Source: FEB-22 sp003105195 | GTDB lineage: Bacteria > Pseudomonadota > Alphaproteobacteria > Rhizobiales > Xanthobacteraceae | Direction of reading: 5' to 3' | DNA: 64,000 bases | Assembly (NCBI GenBank): GCA_027493405.1 | Contig: JAOSKV010000007.1 | Coordinates: 85,589 to 149,588 of the forward strand | Part shown: positions 1 through 10,412 of the stretch, one piece after another | How the letters are laid out: each line of letters opens with the position of its first letter | How positions within the stretch are numbered: the stretch's first letter is position 1 | Program-made: the position numbers and the translations under genes | The notes under the pieces: model-generated | Told to the model about the DNA's origin: nothing | The model's database searches: none | The model's input: the letters and a program-made list of their open reading frames with translations, nothing else

Positions 1-239
1 ACGACACTTTCGGCCATCTTCCTCTCCCTTGTCTGATGCTGCTTTTCGCCTGGACGCATCGCGCCGCTCGCTTCGTGCGTGTGCGTTCGCGGGGGCAACT
101 CATCAATCGACGGATATGCACGCGCCTTGATTAGAATTCCCTGAGTGGGTAGGCTACCTGTGGGTAAGTACGGATGTCAAATCGGTGCAGGCAACCCTCG
201 ACGACCTGCGGCCCGACTATGGTTTGCGCTTGGGAGCAA

Positions 240-1485
240 ATGGGCATGGAAGAGGTATTTGTTGTTGGCGTCGGAATGACGCCGTTCGGGCGGATGCTGG
301 ATCTCGACATCAAGGCGTTGACGCGCATGGCCACGCAGGCCGCGGTTGCCGACGCGGGGCTCGAAATCCCGGACATCCAGGCCGCGTTCTTCGCCAATGT
401 CTCTCAGGGACATATGGAGGGCCAGCACATGATCCGCGGCGAGATTGCGCTGCGCTCCATGGGCGTCGGCGGAATCCCCGTCGTCAATGTGGAGAACGCT
501 TGCGCGAGCGGCAGCAGCGCTTTCAATCTCGCCGTGAGCCACTTGAAATCCGGCCAGTCCGACGTTGCTCTCGCAGTCGGGGCGGAAAAAGATGTATTCG
601 CTCGACCGCGACCTGATGTTCTCGATCTTCGACAGCGGCTGGGACGTCACGGCCCGCGATGCGACCGTCGCGCGCCTCACCAAGATGGGCGAGGGCATCA
701 CACTGCCTCCGGGCACGACCTCGAACAAGCCGTACAGCGTCTTCATGGACGTCTACGCGGCGTTCAGCCGCTTCCACATGCAGCGATACGGCACAACGCG
801 CGAGCAGCTCGCCGCGGTCGCCGCCAAGAACCACAATCATTCGGCGCATAATCCATTGTCGCAGTTCCGCAACTGCTATTCGGTGGACGACGTGCTGGCC
901 GCGCCACCGATCGTGTACCCGTTGACACTGCCGATGTGCGCGCCGATCTCGGACGGCGCCGCCGCCACCTTGCTTTGCACCAAGAGCGGGCTGAGGAGAC
1001 TCGGCCTCGGCGGTCAACGGGCCGTCCGGGTGCTCGCGTCCGTCATCCGCTCCGGAAGCGACCGCGCCGCGGAGGACGTCGAGAAGCACTGCACCGCGCT
1101 CGGCGCGAGACAGGCGTACGAGGCAGCCGGCGTCGGCCCGGCGGATGTGTCGGTCGCGGAGGTTCACGACGCCACCGCGATGGGCGAGATCATTCAGCTG
1201 GAGAACCTCGGCTTTTGCGCGTTCGGTGAAGGCGGGGCGATCTCGGAGCGCGGTGAGACGGCGATCGGCGGGCGCATCCCAGTCAATCCGTCGGGTGGTC
1301 TTGAGTCGAAAGGGCATCCGATCGGAGCGACCGGGCTCGGACAGATCTACGAACTAGTCACCCAGTTGCGCGGTGAGGCTGGCCCGCGGCAGGTCGAGGG
1401 GGCCCGCATTGCCCTCGCAGAGAATGGCGGTGGCATCCATGGCATCGAGGAAGCCGTCGGCTGCATCACGATCCTCGGTCGCTGA
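240..1485 (+). CDS. Thiolase-like acetyl-CoA acetyltransferase, frameshifted
   Basis: This is a thiolase-superfamily protein of the lipid-transfer/SCP-x-like type, expected to make or cleave C-C bonds in acyl-CoA substrates. Residues 1-116 are read in one frame and include the nucleophile region NACASGSS (Cys about residue 88). The rest continues in the next frame from KMYSLDRDLM and includes HDATAMGE, the catalytic GHPIGATG motif and a C-terminal ENGGGIHG. The frames join if one A is removed from the A5 run at 586-590, giving GAEKMYSLD. The ATG at 240 is chosen because a GGGAG lies just upstream; ATG 246 is the alternative. An SDR gene follows 21 bases downstream, suggesting a two-gene acyl-CoA operon. 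The family is clear; the substrate is not. The break is probably a sequencing error, but a genuine pseudogene is possible. Confidence 0.8.
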
Positions 1486-1506
1486 ACCGGAATTTCGGAA
1501 CGACGT

Positions 1507-2298
1507 ATGGATGTGGCGGGGAAAGTCGCGATCGTGACCGGCGCCGGCTCCGGCATGGGCCTGGCCACTTGCAGGGCCCTGGCGGCCGCGGGAGCGCGGG
1601 TCGTCGGCTTCGAGGTCAGCGAGGTGGGCTTGCGGCGGCTCGGGGCGGAGTCCGGGGATGCAATCATGGCGCATCGGGTCGATGTCGCGCGTGAGGACGA
1701 AGTCAGCGCCGCGATCGATCGCATCGGTGACCAGTTGGGAACCATTCATGTCGCGGTGAACTGCGCCGGCGTATCCAGCGCCGCCAAGACCGTGTCGAAA
1801 GGCCGTCCGTTTCCGCTTGTCGAGTGGGACAGGGTGATCGCGATCAATCTGACGGGTACGTTCAACGTCGTGCGCTACGCAGCCCTGGCGATGTCGAAGA
1901 ATTCGCCGGATGTCGCGACGGGGGAGCGCGGCGTCATCATCAATGTAGCTTCGGGGGCCGCCACACAGGGACAAGTCGGACAGGCGGCCTATAGCGCCAG
2001 CAAGGCCGGCGTCATTGGTCTTACGCTGCCGGTGGCGCGTGATCTCGCCGAACACGCGATCCGCGTCGTCACGATCAGTCCGGGCTTGTTCGATACCGAG
2101 ATGGCGGCAAGCCTGCCGAAAGTCGCGAGTGTGATTCTCGACCAGATGGTCTTGTATCCGCGGCGAATGGGACGGCCCGACGAGTTCGCCCGCCTGGTTC
2201 GGCACATCGTCGAAAACGAATACCTCAACGCCACGACGATAGACCTCGATGCAGGCGTGCGTCTGACCGCCCACCAGAGTCTGAGTCAACAGCGTTGA
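1507..2298 (+). CDS. SDR-family dehydrogenase, 3-hydroxyacyl-CoA dehydrogenase (HSD10) type
   Basis: A 263-residue short-chain dehydrogenase/reductase, expected to oxidise a hydroxyl group with NAD(P). It has the Rossmann motif TGAGSGMG (residues 11-18), an NVASG strand and the catalytic YSASK (Tyr162, Lys166). The C-terminal pattern PGLFDTEMA ... PRRMGRPDEFARLV ... DLDAGVRL resembles type II 3-hydroxyacyl-CoA dehydrogenases rather than generic SDRs. It follows the thiolase-like gene on the same strand, so the pair could carry out the last two steps of a beta-oxidation-like route. That pathway assignment is inference; the SDR fold and active site are directly visible. The ATG start has only a weak upstream CGGA. 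Confidence 0.85.
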   Translation: MDVAGKVAIVTGAGSGMGLATCRALAAAGARVVGFEVSEVGLRRLGAESGDAIMAHRVDVAREDEVSAAIDRIGDQLGTIHVAVNCAGVSSAAKTVSKGRPFPLVEWDRVIAINLTGTFNVVRYAALAMSKNSPDVATGERGVIINVASGAATQGQVGQAAYSASKAGVIGLTLPVARDLAEHAIRVVTISPGLFDTEMAASLPKVASVILDQMVLYPRRMGRPDEFARLVRHIVENEYLNATTIDLDAGVRLTAHQSLSQQR

Positions 2299-2786
2299 AT
2301 CTGGCTCGACGACTTACATCTTGTTCGGGTGTGATCTTTCCGAAGACCGGAATCGCACTTTTCGGGACCATGCCCCGTGCTGCCGGACTACCCGGCGAGG
2401 CGCGCAGCGGTAGCGCAGCCGTAAGCAGGCAACGGAATGCCGCAGGTTCCGGCCAACCGAACCTATCGTCATCTCTTTCCCGCTCAGGTGATCGTCCTGT
2501 TCGGGACAGACTGGTGGGCGTTGCACCGCCAGTCGAGCTCGCGCGCCTTGGCCTGTTTCGGCTGCAGAGTGGCCGCACAACGCTGCCGTGAATCTCGCGG
2601 GCACCACGCGGGCGACGACACGTCGCGGATTGATTTAGGTCATGCCGCCGTCCAGCCAGGCTCGTAAGGGGATGACAGGGACGGCTTCGAGGAGGCTTGC
2701 CGGCAGGTGCTCGAGGCGCTGAAGGCACATGGCGTCGCTTCGACTCAGCAACGACGTCTCCGAAGCCGGAGAGACTGGAGAGCCAA
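2299..2786 (+). other. Intergenic stretch without a supported gene
   Basis: About 490 bases with short open frames on both strands, none with a recognisable domain, consistent codon use or a convincing ribosome-binding site. No tRNA, terminator or repeat was recognised. Confidence 0.5.
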
Positions 2787-4199
2787 TTGCCTGGATGCTT
2801 GTTCACCGGCCTGCGGTGGCTCGCCGCCCTGATCATGGTGTGACCTTCAGCAGCGGGAGCGTCAGGGCGGATCAGTGGACCTCGCACCGGCTGGGCGAGG
2901 TCGTGTTCGAGGCCCCCGCGGACTGGAAGGTCGCGCGCCGCGAGAAGGACCGCGCCCTGATCCTGCAGAACCCGACGGGCGATCTCGAGCTTCGCGTCGA
3001 ATGGTGGCTGCAGGACGAGCCGATCCTCGGCTATGCCGACATCAAGTCCCACAAGCGGATCACGGTGGCGGGGAAGCCGGCCACTCATGTGCATTCGGTC
3101 TTCCCGAGCATGCAGGTGCTGAAGGCCGTTCTCGACGAGAAGCGGCGCGACGGCCGCAAGCTGCTGCTGGTGCTGGAGTCGACCGGGCCCGCCCTCGCGG
3201 TCATCTCGCCGCTGTTCGATTCGCTGCTCGGCCGCGTCGCTTTCGGCAAGGCATCCGCTGCGCCCAAACCGGCCGGGCCGAAGCCGGCCGCGACGCAGGC
3301 TCCGCTCCCGCCGCAGATGCGGGCCGTCGCGACCCGCATCGCCGAGGACTGCGAGGCGGTCGCGCCCGCGACCTGGAATCACCCGACGCTCGCCGTGCTC
3401 GGCAAGCGCAAGCAGGCCCGGCTCGCATGGGTGATGCTGTGCCGCGGTCGCAGCCATCCGGTGTTCGGCGTCGATTTCGACTACGACCCGCAGGGGGCGC
3501 ACGAGCGACTTCTTCTCTCCGCTCTACGACGAGATGCTGCGCGCCAACCGGGATGCACCGTTCTCCTTCGCGGCGCTGCGCGACAAGCTGATCATCGACG
3601 TCGCGCGGCCGGGCCGGGACGAAGTCTCCGTCGATTTCCGCGAGGTGCCGGACCTGCCGCGGGCCGGCGACCGCGGGTCCTCCACCGCTCCGGCAGCGCC
3701 GGCCGCGACGGCGGAACTGCCCGCGCCGGAGGAGGACGACGTGCGCGTCTGGCTCGGCCCGGTCTCGCTCGAGCCGCCGCTCGAGTGGCAGGTGCGGCCC
3801 GACGCCTCGGGGCGCCTGCTCGCCCTGGTCCGCCCCGACGCCGGCGCCGAGATCCTGGTCATCCTCTGGCCCGAGGAGCGGCCGATGCCGAGCGACGGCG
3901 TCGAGCGCATCGAGCATGTCGTGATCGCGGGCGCGCCGGCCATGCGGCTGCGCGAGCGCGCCGGGCCGATCACGATCGAGCACGTGTTCTTCGATGAGCC
4001 CTTCGCCGACGGCTCGCGCCTTACGGTGGCCTATCGCGCGACCGGCGAGCCGATCGCGGACGGCGCGCCGTTGTTCGAGCTCGTGCTCGCCAGCCTCGAC
4101 CGCAAGCGCCCCGCGCCCGGAGGGCCGACCCGCTGGATGTCCGGTCCGCGCGCAACCGATCCTTTCGCGGATCTCGACATGAGCGTGATCGAGCGTTGA
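2787..4199 (+). CDS. Exported hypothetical protein, two frameshifts
   Basis: I do not recognise the family. Reading TTG at 2787, preceded by GGAG, gives a signal-peptide-like start MPGCLFTGLRWLAALIMV. One missing base near 2840 then joins it to TFSSGSVRADQW, with plausible signal peptidase cleavage after VRA. The body continues with GEVVFEAPADWKV and repeats a similar theme near its end (VSLEPPLEWQV), suggesting two related beta-rich halves separated by an Ala/Pro linker. A second indel, one extra G in the G5 run at 3493-3497, is needed to continue into DFFSPLYDEML and on to the stop. If the start is not shifted, ATG 2729 is the alternative. The following gene begins 19 bases downstream and also encodes an exported protein, so the two may form an operon. 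Confidence 0.55.
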
Positions 4200-4218
4200 C
4201 CGAAACGAGGTGGGAACC

Positions 4219-5735
4219 GTGAAGCACCGTCATGGATCGCGCGCCGCGGCCCTCTTCGCCTGCGCGCTCTGGCTCGTTCCCGCCGCCGCGCAGCCGACCA
4301 CCATCGCGCAGGACATGGCATCCGCTGCCGCCGCCTATGCGGACGAGAAGGCGAGGGACACCGTCAAGGAGCAGTCGCGCGCCGCAATCACGGCGCTCTA
4401 CAAGAAGATCTATCGCTCCGGCGCCGACAAGCGCCTGGTGCGCACTCTCGGCGCCGTCGCGCTCTCGGCCGAGGAGATCGACACCCTCGCCGAGAACGCC
4501 GCGAACGCCGTCATGCTCGGCGATCCCGAGGCCGTGAAGGCGGCCTCGGCCCAGGTCGCGGTGGCGCTCGGGCAGACGCTGACGCGGGGTCTCGCCGATG
4601 CCGAGCTGCGCGGCCGGATGAGCGCGCTGCTCGGCGGGGTCGACCGGGTCAACGAGATCGCCGCCGCCCTCGGCCAGGCCGCGGGCGGCGATTCGACGGC
4701 GGCGCTGGAGCTCGCCGGCCGCGCACTGATCGCCATGACGCCTGCCGCCGCCGTGTTCACGACCGCGGAGACCGCCGTCGGCGCCATGAAGTACCTGCAG
4801 GGCAAGTTCGTCGACCGCAATATCGAGGAGCTCTACCGCAAATACGTCGACGGCGACGCGCAGACGCGCGCCGACATCCGCACCCGGCTCGAGACCGCGG
4901 GCGTCTACTCCTACATCGTGCGCGACCGCCGCATCGACCTCGCCGCCGAGCGCGCCGACGCCATCGCCCGCGCCACCGCCGAGCCCGGCGATCGGGTGCG
5001 CGAGCGCCTCACCGCCGCGCGCGAGAGCGAGGTGGTGGACGACATCCTGCGCACCTTCGCGGCGCGCGCCAGGCAGGAGCGGGCGGCCGCCGAGGTCGCG
5101 CAGGCGCGCCAGCAGGCACAAGCCGAGGCCGCCGCCATGATCGACGCCCTCGACGCCACCGCGCGCGGCAGGTACGGCCGCGACTGGTGGAAGGGGCCCC
5201 CCCCAACCCCCAGAACACCCCCCCCGCGGGCCCCGCCCCCCCCCCCGGGGAGGGGGGGGCTCCCCCACCCGGCCCCCCCCCCCCACACGCGCGAGAGGGG
5301 CAGCTGCTGTCGACGCGGCTCGTTCACGGCGCGGACTCGGAGGAATATCGCGAGCAGCTCGCAGGCTTCGAGGCTTTCCGCCGGGTGCTGCAGGGCGACC
5401 ACGGCGCGGCCGCGGCATCGGCCACGCAGGCGCCGCCGGCGCCGGCGCCGACGCAGCCTGCCGGCCGCTGCGCGCCCGGATCGGCGCCGCGCGAGGAGGC
5501 CGACCGGCTCTGGGCGCAGGCCGTGCGCGCCGAGCGGAGCACGGACCATGTCGCGATCAGGAACGCGCGGACGGCCCTGCAGCGCAGCCTCGCTTTGTGC
5601 CCCGACCCGGCGCGCGCCCGTAGGGATGCGGTGCTGAAGGACCGCTGGGTGAAGTATGTGATGAGCCACGTCGCCGGCCGCGTGAAGGCCTCGATGCCGA
5701 CGATCCGCACGGACCATCTGCAGGTCGTGCGGTGA
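4219..5735 (+). CDS. Exported helical hypothetical protein, interrupted by a corrupted tract
   Basis: No family recognised. The start is GTG 4219, chosen for the GAGGTGGG seven bases upstream and the immediate signal peptide (ALFACALWLVPAAAQ). The mature part is Ala/Glu/Arg-rich and largely helical, with a likely coiled coil around residues 280-315 (ARQERAAAEVAQARQQAQAE). It is interrupted at 5193-5290 by a nearly pure C/G tract that yields only Pro/Gly-rich nonsense. The reading then resumes in another frame (STRLVHGADSEEYREQLAGF) and ends at 5735. Both sides look coding, so I read this as one gene with damaged sequence in the middle. It may be co-transcribed with the exported-protein gene upstream. 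Confidence 0.6.
5193..5290. other. Degenerate C/G homopolymer tract inside a coding region
   Basis: Roughly 98 bases composed almost only of long C and G runs, with two AA dinucleotides and a few single A or T. It sits between two clearly coding segments and breaks the frame. A tract of the same character occurs at 51255-51341. It looks like consensus failure rather than biological sequence. Confidence 0.7.
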
Positions 5736-5840
5736 GCGCCGGGACCGCCGCCCGCGCCGCGGCCGCCGCTTGCGGATCCGGCCGCCACCATGCCGCGAGG
5801 GCTTGACCCGCAGCACCGGGCGGCCGAAAACCCGATCGAG

Positions 5841-5917
5841 GCGCCGGTAGCTCAGCTGGATAGAGCACCAGACTTCGAATCTGGGGGTCAGGGGTTCAAA
5901 TCCTCTCCGGCGCACCA
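5841..5917 (+). tRNA. tRNA-Arg (anticodon TCG)
   Basis: A 77-base cloverleaf. The acceptor GCGCCGG pairs with CCGGCGC; the D arm is GCTC...GAGC; the anticodon stem CCAGA/TCTGG encloses CTTCGAA (anticodon TCG, reading CGA); the T arm AGGGG/CCTCT encloses TTCAAAT. The discriminator is A and CCA is encoded at 5915-5917. No integrase or attachment-site duplication is seen beside it. Confidence 0.95.
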
Positions 5918-6038
5918 ATCATCGCTTGGTCCCTTGGAGGGGGGTCCGTTTCGAAACAAGGACAAGACCCGTTTCTTGCGAGCCACTCGGCGCAGCGCAT
6001 TTGAACGGATCATTGGCGCGATGCCGAGAACGGGATCG

Positions 6039-6976
6039 TCAGCGCGCCGTGCGATCTGGCGCGAGAACTGCCGTGATTTGTTCCCGCAGCCAGGCGTTCC
6101 CGGCATCGCGGTCGAAGCGACGATGCCAGTACATGGTCACATCCATCATTGGTGGTTCCATCGGCGGCATGAAGACATCCAGGCCCAGCCGATCCGCGAC
6201 CAGCCGCGCGAAATGAACCGGGATGCTTCCGAGCAGATCGCTCGCGGCCACCGCAAGCGCCACTGCCTGGAAGTGCGGAACCGTAAGCATCACCCGCCGG
6301 GACAGGCCCATGCCGGCCAGCGCAGGATCGATGGTGCCGGTCTTGCTGCCGTCCGCGGATCGCAGGACCTGCGGTATGGCGCAGAAGGCGTCCGCCGGTA
6401 TGGCCTCTCCCGGCTGAATGCCCCGGTCGGCCAGAAATGGGTGTCCCTGCCGGGCGATGCACACGAGCCATGAGCGCAACAGCTTCCGGCTTCCGATCCA
6501 CTCCGGCGTTTCCAGCGCACGATCGATGACGATGTCGGCCCTGCCATCGCTCAAGATCCCGAAGGCCTCGGCGGAGGGATGGTCGATCATCTGTAATGTG
6601 GCGTGCGGCGCTTGCTTCGTCACTCGCGCGGCCAAAGGCGGCATCAACAACGTCGAGAAGTAGTCTGATCCGATCAGCATGAAGGAGCGCGACGACGTGG
6701 AGGGTCGAATGCCGCAGCGGCCGCGAACGCCTCCTCCAGGTCTGCCAACGCCCGCCGAACGGGCTCGCGGAGTTCCAGGGCGCGCGGCGTCGGCATCATG
6801 CGGTTGCCGTCCCGCACGAACAGCTCGTCGCCAAGGATGCTCCTCAACCGACTGAGCGCCGAACTGACAGCGGGCTGCGAGAGGCCGATGCGTTCACCGG
6901 CCCGCACCGTCGAAAGCTCCGCCATCATGGCGTCGAAGACGCGCAGCAGGTTGAGGTCAAGGCTGGCGAAATTCAC
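6039..6976 (-). CDS. LysR-family transcriptional regulator, frameshifted
   Basis: A LysR-type regulator of about 312 residues. The N-terminal winged helix-turn-helix starts at GTG 6976 (NFASLDLNLLRVFDAM) and includes LSQPAVSSALSRLR. The effector-binding domain continues in another frame from SFMLIGSDYFSTLL to the stop. The frames join if one base is missing near 6700-6704 (a GGG run on the plus strand). The layout resembles the NodD/NahR-like branch (MLIGSDY, PHFQAVALAVAASDLLGSIP). It is divergent from a cupin gene 119 bases away, so that gene is its most likely target, with LysR autoregulation from the shared intergenic region. The inducer cannot be predicted. Confidence 0.85.
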
Positions 6977-7095
6977 GGCGCCGATATCCCCGATACAATC
7001 ATTCGATTTCCGCGCAGCGAGTCGTGCCGATAATGGTATTGGCGACGGCCGCCACACCGAAATCCGGCCGACGCAGACCCGGGAGGGGAATTCCG

Positions 7096-7544
7096 ATGAA
7101 CATCGCCAGCGCAACCGCACGCACGGTGACTTGGATGGACACTGTATACACCATCAATGTCGACCGATATCAAAGCGGCGGCATCGTGGGCGTGTTCGAA
7201 AGCATCGTTCCAGCGCGCGGGGGCCCGCCGGTGCATGTTCATCATAACGAAGACGAAGTCATCCACGTCATCGAAGGCGGCTACGAATTCTGGCTGGACG
7301 GCGACACCATTCCGGTCGCGGCGGGCGCTTCGATCTTTCTGCCACGCGGCGTGCCGCATACCTTTCGGGTCACGAGCACCTCGTCCGGACGCAACCTGAC
7401 GATCCTGACGCCCGGGGAATGGAAGAATTCTTCGTCGAAGCGGCGGCGCAGAACTTGCGGATGCCGGACCAAAGGGCCGAAATCTTGGCTCTTGCCGGGC
7501 GCTATGGCCTCGAATTTCTCGCTCCTGCAAGAGGGAACGATTGA
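7096..7544 (+). CDS. Cupin-domain protein, frameshifted near the C-terminus
   Basis: A small single-domain cupin of about 150 residues. The metal-binding motif 1 is HVHHNEDEVIHVIEG and motif 2 is PRGVPHTFRV, giving the usual three His and one Glu. The start at ATG 7096 follows a good GGGAGGGGAA site. One G is missing from the run at 7414-7417. With it restored, TPGGMEEFFVEAA leads into a normal cupin tail (RAEILALAGRYGLEFL) and a stop at 7542-7544. Similar proteins are quercetinase-like dioxygenases or small-molecule binders. Divergent pairing with a LysR regulator suggests an inducible catabolic or detoxifying role, which is inference. Confidence 0.8.
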
Positions 7545-7679
7545 ACGATCGATCCAGATCTATATCCTGAATAACGACATGTCGGTTCCCGGCCTTGTCC
7601 CCTCCGGCGCCCGGTCGGGGTCTTGTCCCTCCCGGGCAGTTCGCGCTTCGTCCGACGGTCCCGGCACCGGAGAGCCTGC

Positions 7680-8336
7680 ATGGGCAAGCTGATCAGAATG
7701 GCCAACCGGCGCGGCAAGTCGGGCCGGCTCGCCCGCAAGGTCGACCGTCCGACCCGCGCCGAGGCCGAGGGCGCGGTACGCACCCTCATCCGCTGGGCCG
7801 GCGACGACCCGGACCGCGAAGGGCTGCGCCAGACGCCGGCGCGGGTGGTGCGCGCCTACGAGGAATGGTTCTCGGGCTACGGCGAGGATCCGCGCGAGCT
7901 CATGCAGCGTACCTTCGCCGAGGTCGCGGGCTACGACGAGATCGTGCTCCTGCGCGACATCCGCTTCGACTCCCATTGCGAGCACCATCTCGCCGCCATC
8001 TCGGGCCGCGCCCACATCGGCTATTTGCCGCGCCACCGCGTGGTCGGCATCTCCAAGCTCGCGCGCCTGGTCGAGGTCTATGCCCGGCGCCTGCAGATCC
8101 AGGAGCGGCTGACCGCCGAGATCGCCAACTCCGTGGACGAGGTGCTCAAACCCCACGGCGTCGCCGTGGTGGTCGAGGCCTCGCACAGCTGCATGACCTC
8201 GCGCGGTGTCAACCGCGCCGGGGCGACCCTGGTGACGAGCCGCATGCTCGGCGTGTTCCGCGACCAGCCGCAGACCCGCCACGAATTCCTCAGCGCCATC
8301 GGCCTGCGCGGCGCCGCGGTGCCGCAGGGTCTCTGA
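7680..8336 (+). CDS. folE: GTP cyclohydrolase I
   Basis: Converts GTP to 7,8-dihydroneopterin triphosphate, the first step of tetrahydrofolate and other pterin pathways. The type I family is shown by the zinc/active-site motif SHCEHHLAAI, the GISKLARLVEVYARR helix and SHSCMTSRGV, which holds the second zinc-ligand Cys. The length of about 218 residues is typical. ATG 7680 is preceded by GGAG at a normal distance. A pterin-4a-carbinolamine dehydratase gene follows 203 bases downstream, and a FolB-containing fusion lies 4.6 kb away, so this region carries a pterin theme. Confidence 0.95.
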   Translation: MGKLIRMANRRGKSGRLARKVDRPTRAEAEGAVRTLIRWAGDDPDREGLRQTPARVVRAYEEWFSGYGEDPRELMQRTFAEVAGYDEIVLLRDIRFDSHCEHHLAAISGRAHIGYLPRHRVVGISKLARLVEVYARRLQIQERLTAEIANSVDEVLKPHGVAVVVEASHSCMTSRGVNRAGATLVTSRMLGVFRDQPQTRHEFLSAIGLRGAAVPQGL

Positions 8337-8539
8337 CCCGCGGTGTTCCGGAGCTGCATGAGCGGCGGGCCGCGTCCCGCGCAATCGCGGTGCCGGTTCA
8401 CGAATGAGCTTCAGCGATCGGTGCGAGCTTCTTCGGTGCAGGGTCGCGCCGGATGCCGGGTCTTCCGCGCCGGGATCTGCGCTAGACTGCATCGGCCGAA
8501 CCAGCAGGGGATCGGATTGCGACACCGGAGGGCTCGATC

Positions 8540-8917
8540 ATGAACGAACGCACCGAGCGCACTTATTCCGACGCGGAAACCGAGGCGCGGCTGCAGCGCG
8601 AGCTGCCGCATTGGCGCCTCGAGGGCGGCTGGATCCGCCGCAAGTATCGTACCCACAGCTGGAAGGGCACCCTGATGGTGATCAATGCGGTCGGTCACCT
8701 GGCCGAGGCCGCTTGGCATCATCCGGACATCACGGCGTCCTATGCCTGGGTGGAGGTGCGGCTGCAGAACCATGCCGCCAAGGGCATCACCGAGAAGGAC
8801 TTCGAGCTGGCGAAGAAGATCGAGGAGGTGATCCAGTGGCAGCCCGCGCGGGCGGGCGGCGCGCTCGAGGGCACGCCCGAGAACGACGCCCGCTTCGCCT
8901 ATGTCAGGTACGATTGA
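8540..8917 (+). CDS. phhB: Pterin-4a-carbinolamine dehydratase family protein
   Basis: A 125-residue PCD/DCoH-family protein. It dehydrates 4a-hydroxytetrahydropterins, recycling the cofactor of aromatic amino acid hydroxylases; some homologues support molybdopterin enzymes. The signature is EAAWHHPDI with the active-site His pair. The family start is recognisable (LPHWRLEGGWIRRKY), and the second conserved segment is VRLQNHAAKGITEKDFELAKKI. No phenylalanine hydroxylase gene is in the window, so the client enzyme is unknown. It lies downstream of folE on the same strand and is convergent with the TRAP operon. Confidence 0.9.
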   Translation: MNERTERTYSDAETEARLQRELPHWRLEGGWIRRKYRTHSWKGTLMVINAVGHLAEAAWHHPDITASYAWVEVRLQNHAAKGITEKDFELAKKIEEVIQWQPARAGGALEGTPENDARFAYVRYD

Positions 8918-8999
8918 TCGCCGCGCGCCGGAGCGCGCGAGCAACATCGTCGCGCGTCAGGAGCGGCACGCGATCCGCGGCGGCGCCACCTGATCCCGG

Positions 9000-10412
9000 T
9001 CACTTTAATCCGTCCTCGTCCTCGAGCCCGGGCGCCGCACGCTGACGGTCCAGGATCTCCTGGTGCGCCTCGGGAATCTTCTGCGAGCGGGCGGCTTCCT
9101 GGAGCGTGTGGGGGAACCACGTGGCGATCGGCGGGAACATGACCAGTGCGGCGACCACCAGCACCTGCAGGAACATGAACTGGAACATGCCCGCATAGAT
9201 CGTCGCCAGGCTCCAGTCCTTCACGACCTGCTTGAGATAGTAGGCCGACATCGCCACCGGCGGCGACAGGAACGCGGTCTGCAGCACCACCGCCACCAGC
9301 GCGCCGAACCAGATCAGGTCGATCTTCATGGCCGCCACCACGGGATAGAAGATCGGCAGGAAGACCAGGATGATCGCGGGCCATTCGAACGGCCAGCCGA
9401 GCACGAAGACCAGCACCAGGATCAGCAGCAGCATCAGCATGGGCGGCAGCGCCAGCCCGAGCAGGGACTCGGTGATCCAGTTGGCGGTGCCGAGCCGGGC
9501 GAACACCGCGCCGAAGATGTTCGACGTGACGGCGAGGAACAGCACCATGCTCGACGTCGCCATGGTGGCGTGCATGGCGCGCTGCAGGCCGCCCCAGGTG
9601 AACCGCCGATAGGCGATCGACAGCGCGAGCGCACCGAGCGCGCCGATGCCCGCCGCCTCGGTGGGCGTCGCCAGTCCCGCCAGGATCGAGCCGAGCGTCG
9701 CCGTGATCAGGCCGAGCAGCGGCACCACGCCGATCAGCACCTCGCCGAGCATGGCGGGCACCGAATGCACGCGCTCGTCGACCGGCACCGGCGGGCCGAG
9801 CTTCGGATTGAGGAAGCTGCGGCCCATCAGGTAGATGATGTAGCAGCTGGCGAGCAGCAGGCCCGGCCCGAACGCGGCGGCGTAGAGATCCGCGACCGAC
9901 ACGCCGAGCACCGGCCCCATCACGACGAGCATCACCGAGGGTGGGATCAGGATCCCGAGCGTGCCGCCGGCCGTGATCGCGCCGGCCGAGAGCTTGGGGT
10001 CGTATCCGGCCTTGTTCATGATCGGCGAGGCCATGATGCCGAGCACGGTGACGGCGGCGCCGACGATGCCGGTCGCCATGGCGAACACCGCGGAGGTCAG
10101 GATCACGACCAGGTAGAGGGCCCCGCGCACGGGCGCGAACAGCATGCGGAAGGCGCGGAACAGCCGTTCCATCAGCCCGGCCTGTTCGGTGATGAAGCCC
10201 ATGAAGATGAACAGGGGAACGGCGGCGAGCAGCTCCTCCTTCATCAGGCCGATCATCTGGAAGTAGGCGAGGTCGAAGACCGTCGCGCCGATTCCGAAAT
10301 AGCCGAAGGTGAGCGCGAGGAAGAGCAGGGTGAACGAGATCGGCACGCCGATGAAGATGGCGCCCAGCAGCACCACGAGCATGATCAGGCCGACGAGGGC
10401 TTCTCCGGTCAT
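9000..10412 (-). CDS. dctM: TRAP transporter large permease subunit
   Basis: The 470-residue DctM-type large membrane subunit of a tripartite ATP-independent periplasmic transporter, with about 12 hydrophobic segments. Family features include GGTLGILIPPSVMLVVMG and TPTEAAGIGALGAL. It drives sodium- or proton-coupled uptake of the ligand delivered by the DctP protein encoded at 11082-12191. The ATG at 10412 overlaps the stop of the dctQ gene as ATGA, implying translational coupling. The organisation dctP-dctQ-dctM matches COG4663/FcbT-type systems. Confidence 0.92.
   Translation of the reverse strand: MTGEALVGLIMLVVLLGAIFIGVPISFTLLFLALTFGYFGIGATVFDLAYFQMIGLMKEELLAAVPLFIFMGFITEQAGLMERLFRAFRMLFAPVRGALYLVVILTSAVFAMATGIVGAAVTVLGIMASPIMNKAGYDPKLSAGAITAGGTLGILIPPSVMLVVMGPVLGVSVADLYAAAFGPGLLLASCYIIYLMGRSFLNPKLGPPVPVDERVHSVPAMLGEVLIGVVPLLGLITATLGSILAGLATPTEAAGIGALGALALSIAYRRFTWGGLQRAMHATMATSSMVLFLAVTSNIFGAVFARLGTANWITESLLGLALPPMLMLLLILVLVFVLGWPFEWPAIILVFLPIFYPVVAAMKIDLIWFGALVAVVLQTAFLSPPVAMSAYYLKQVVKDWSLATIYAGMFQFMFLQVLVVAALVMFPPIATWFPHTLQEAARSQKIPEAHQEILDRQRAAPGLEDEDGLK

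Noticed and set aside
5841..5917. tRNA-Arg as an integration site for a genomic island
   Set aside because: No integrase, no duplicated tRNA 3' end and no composition change were seen nearby.
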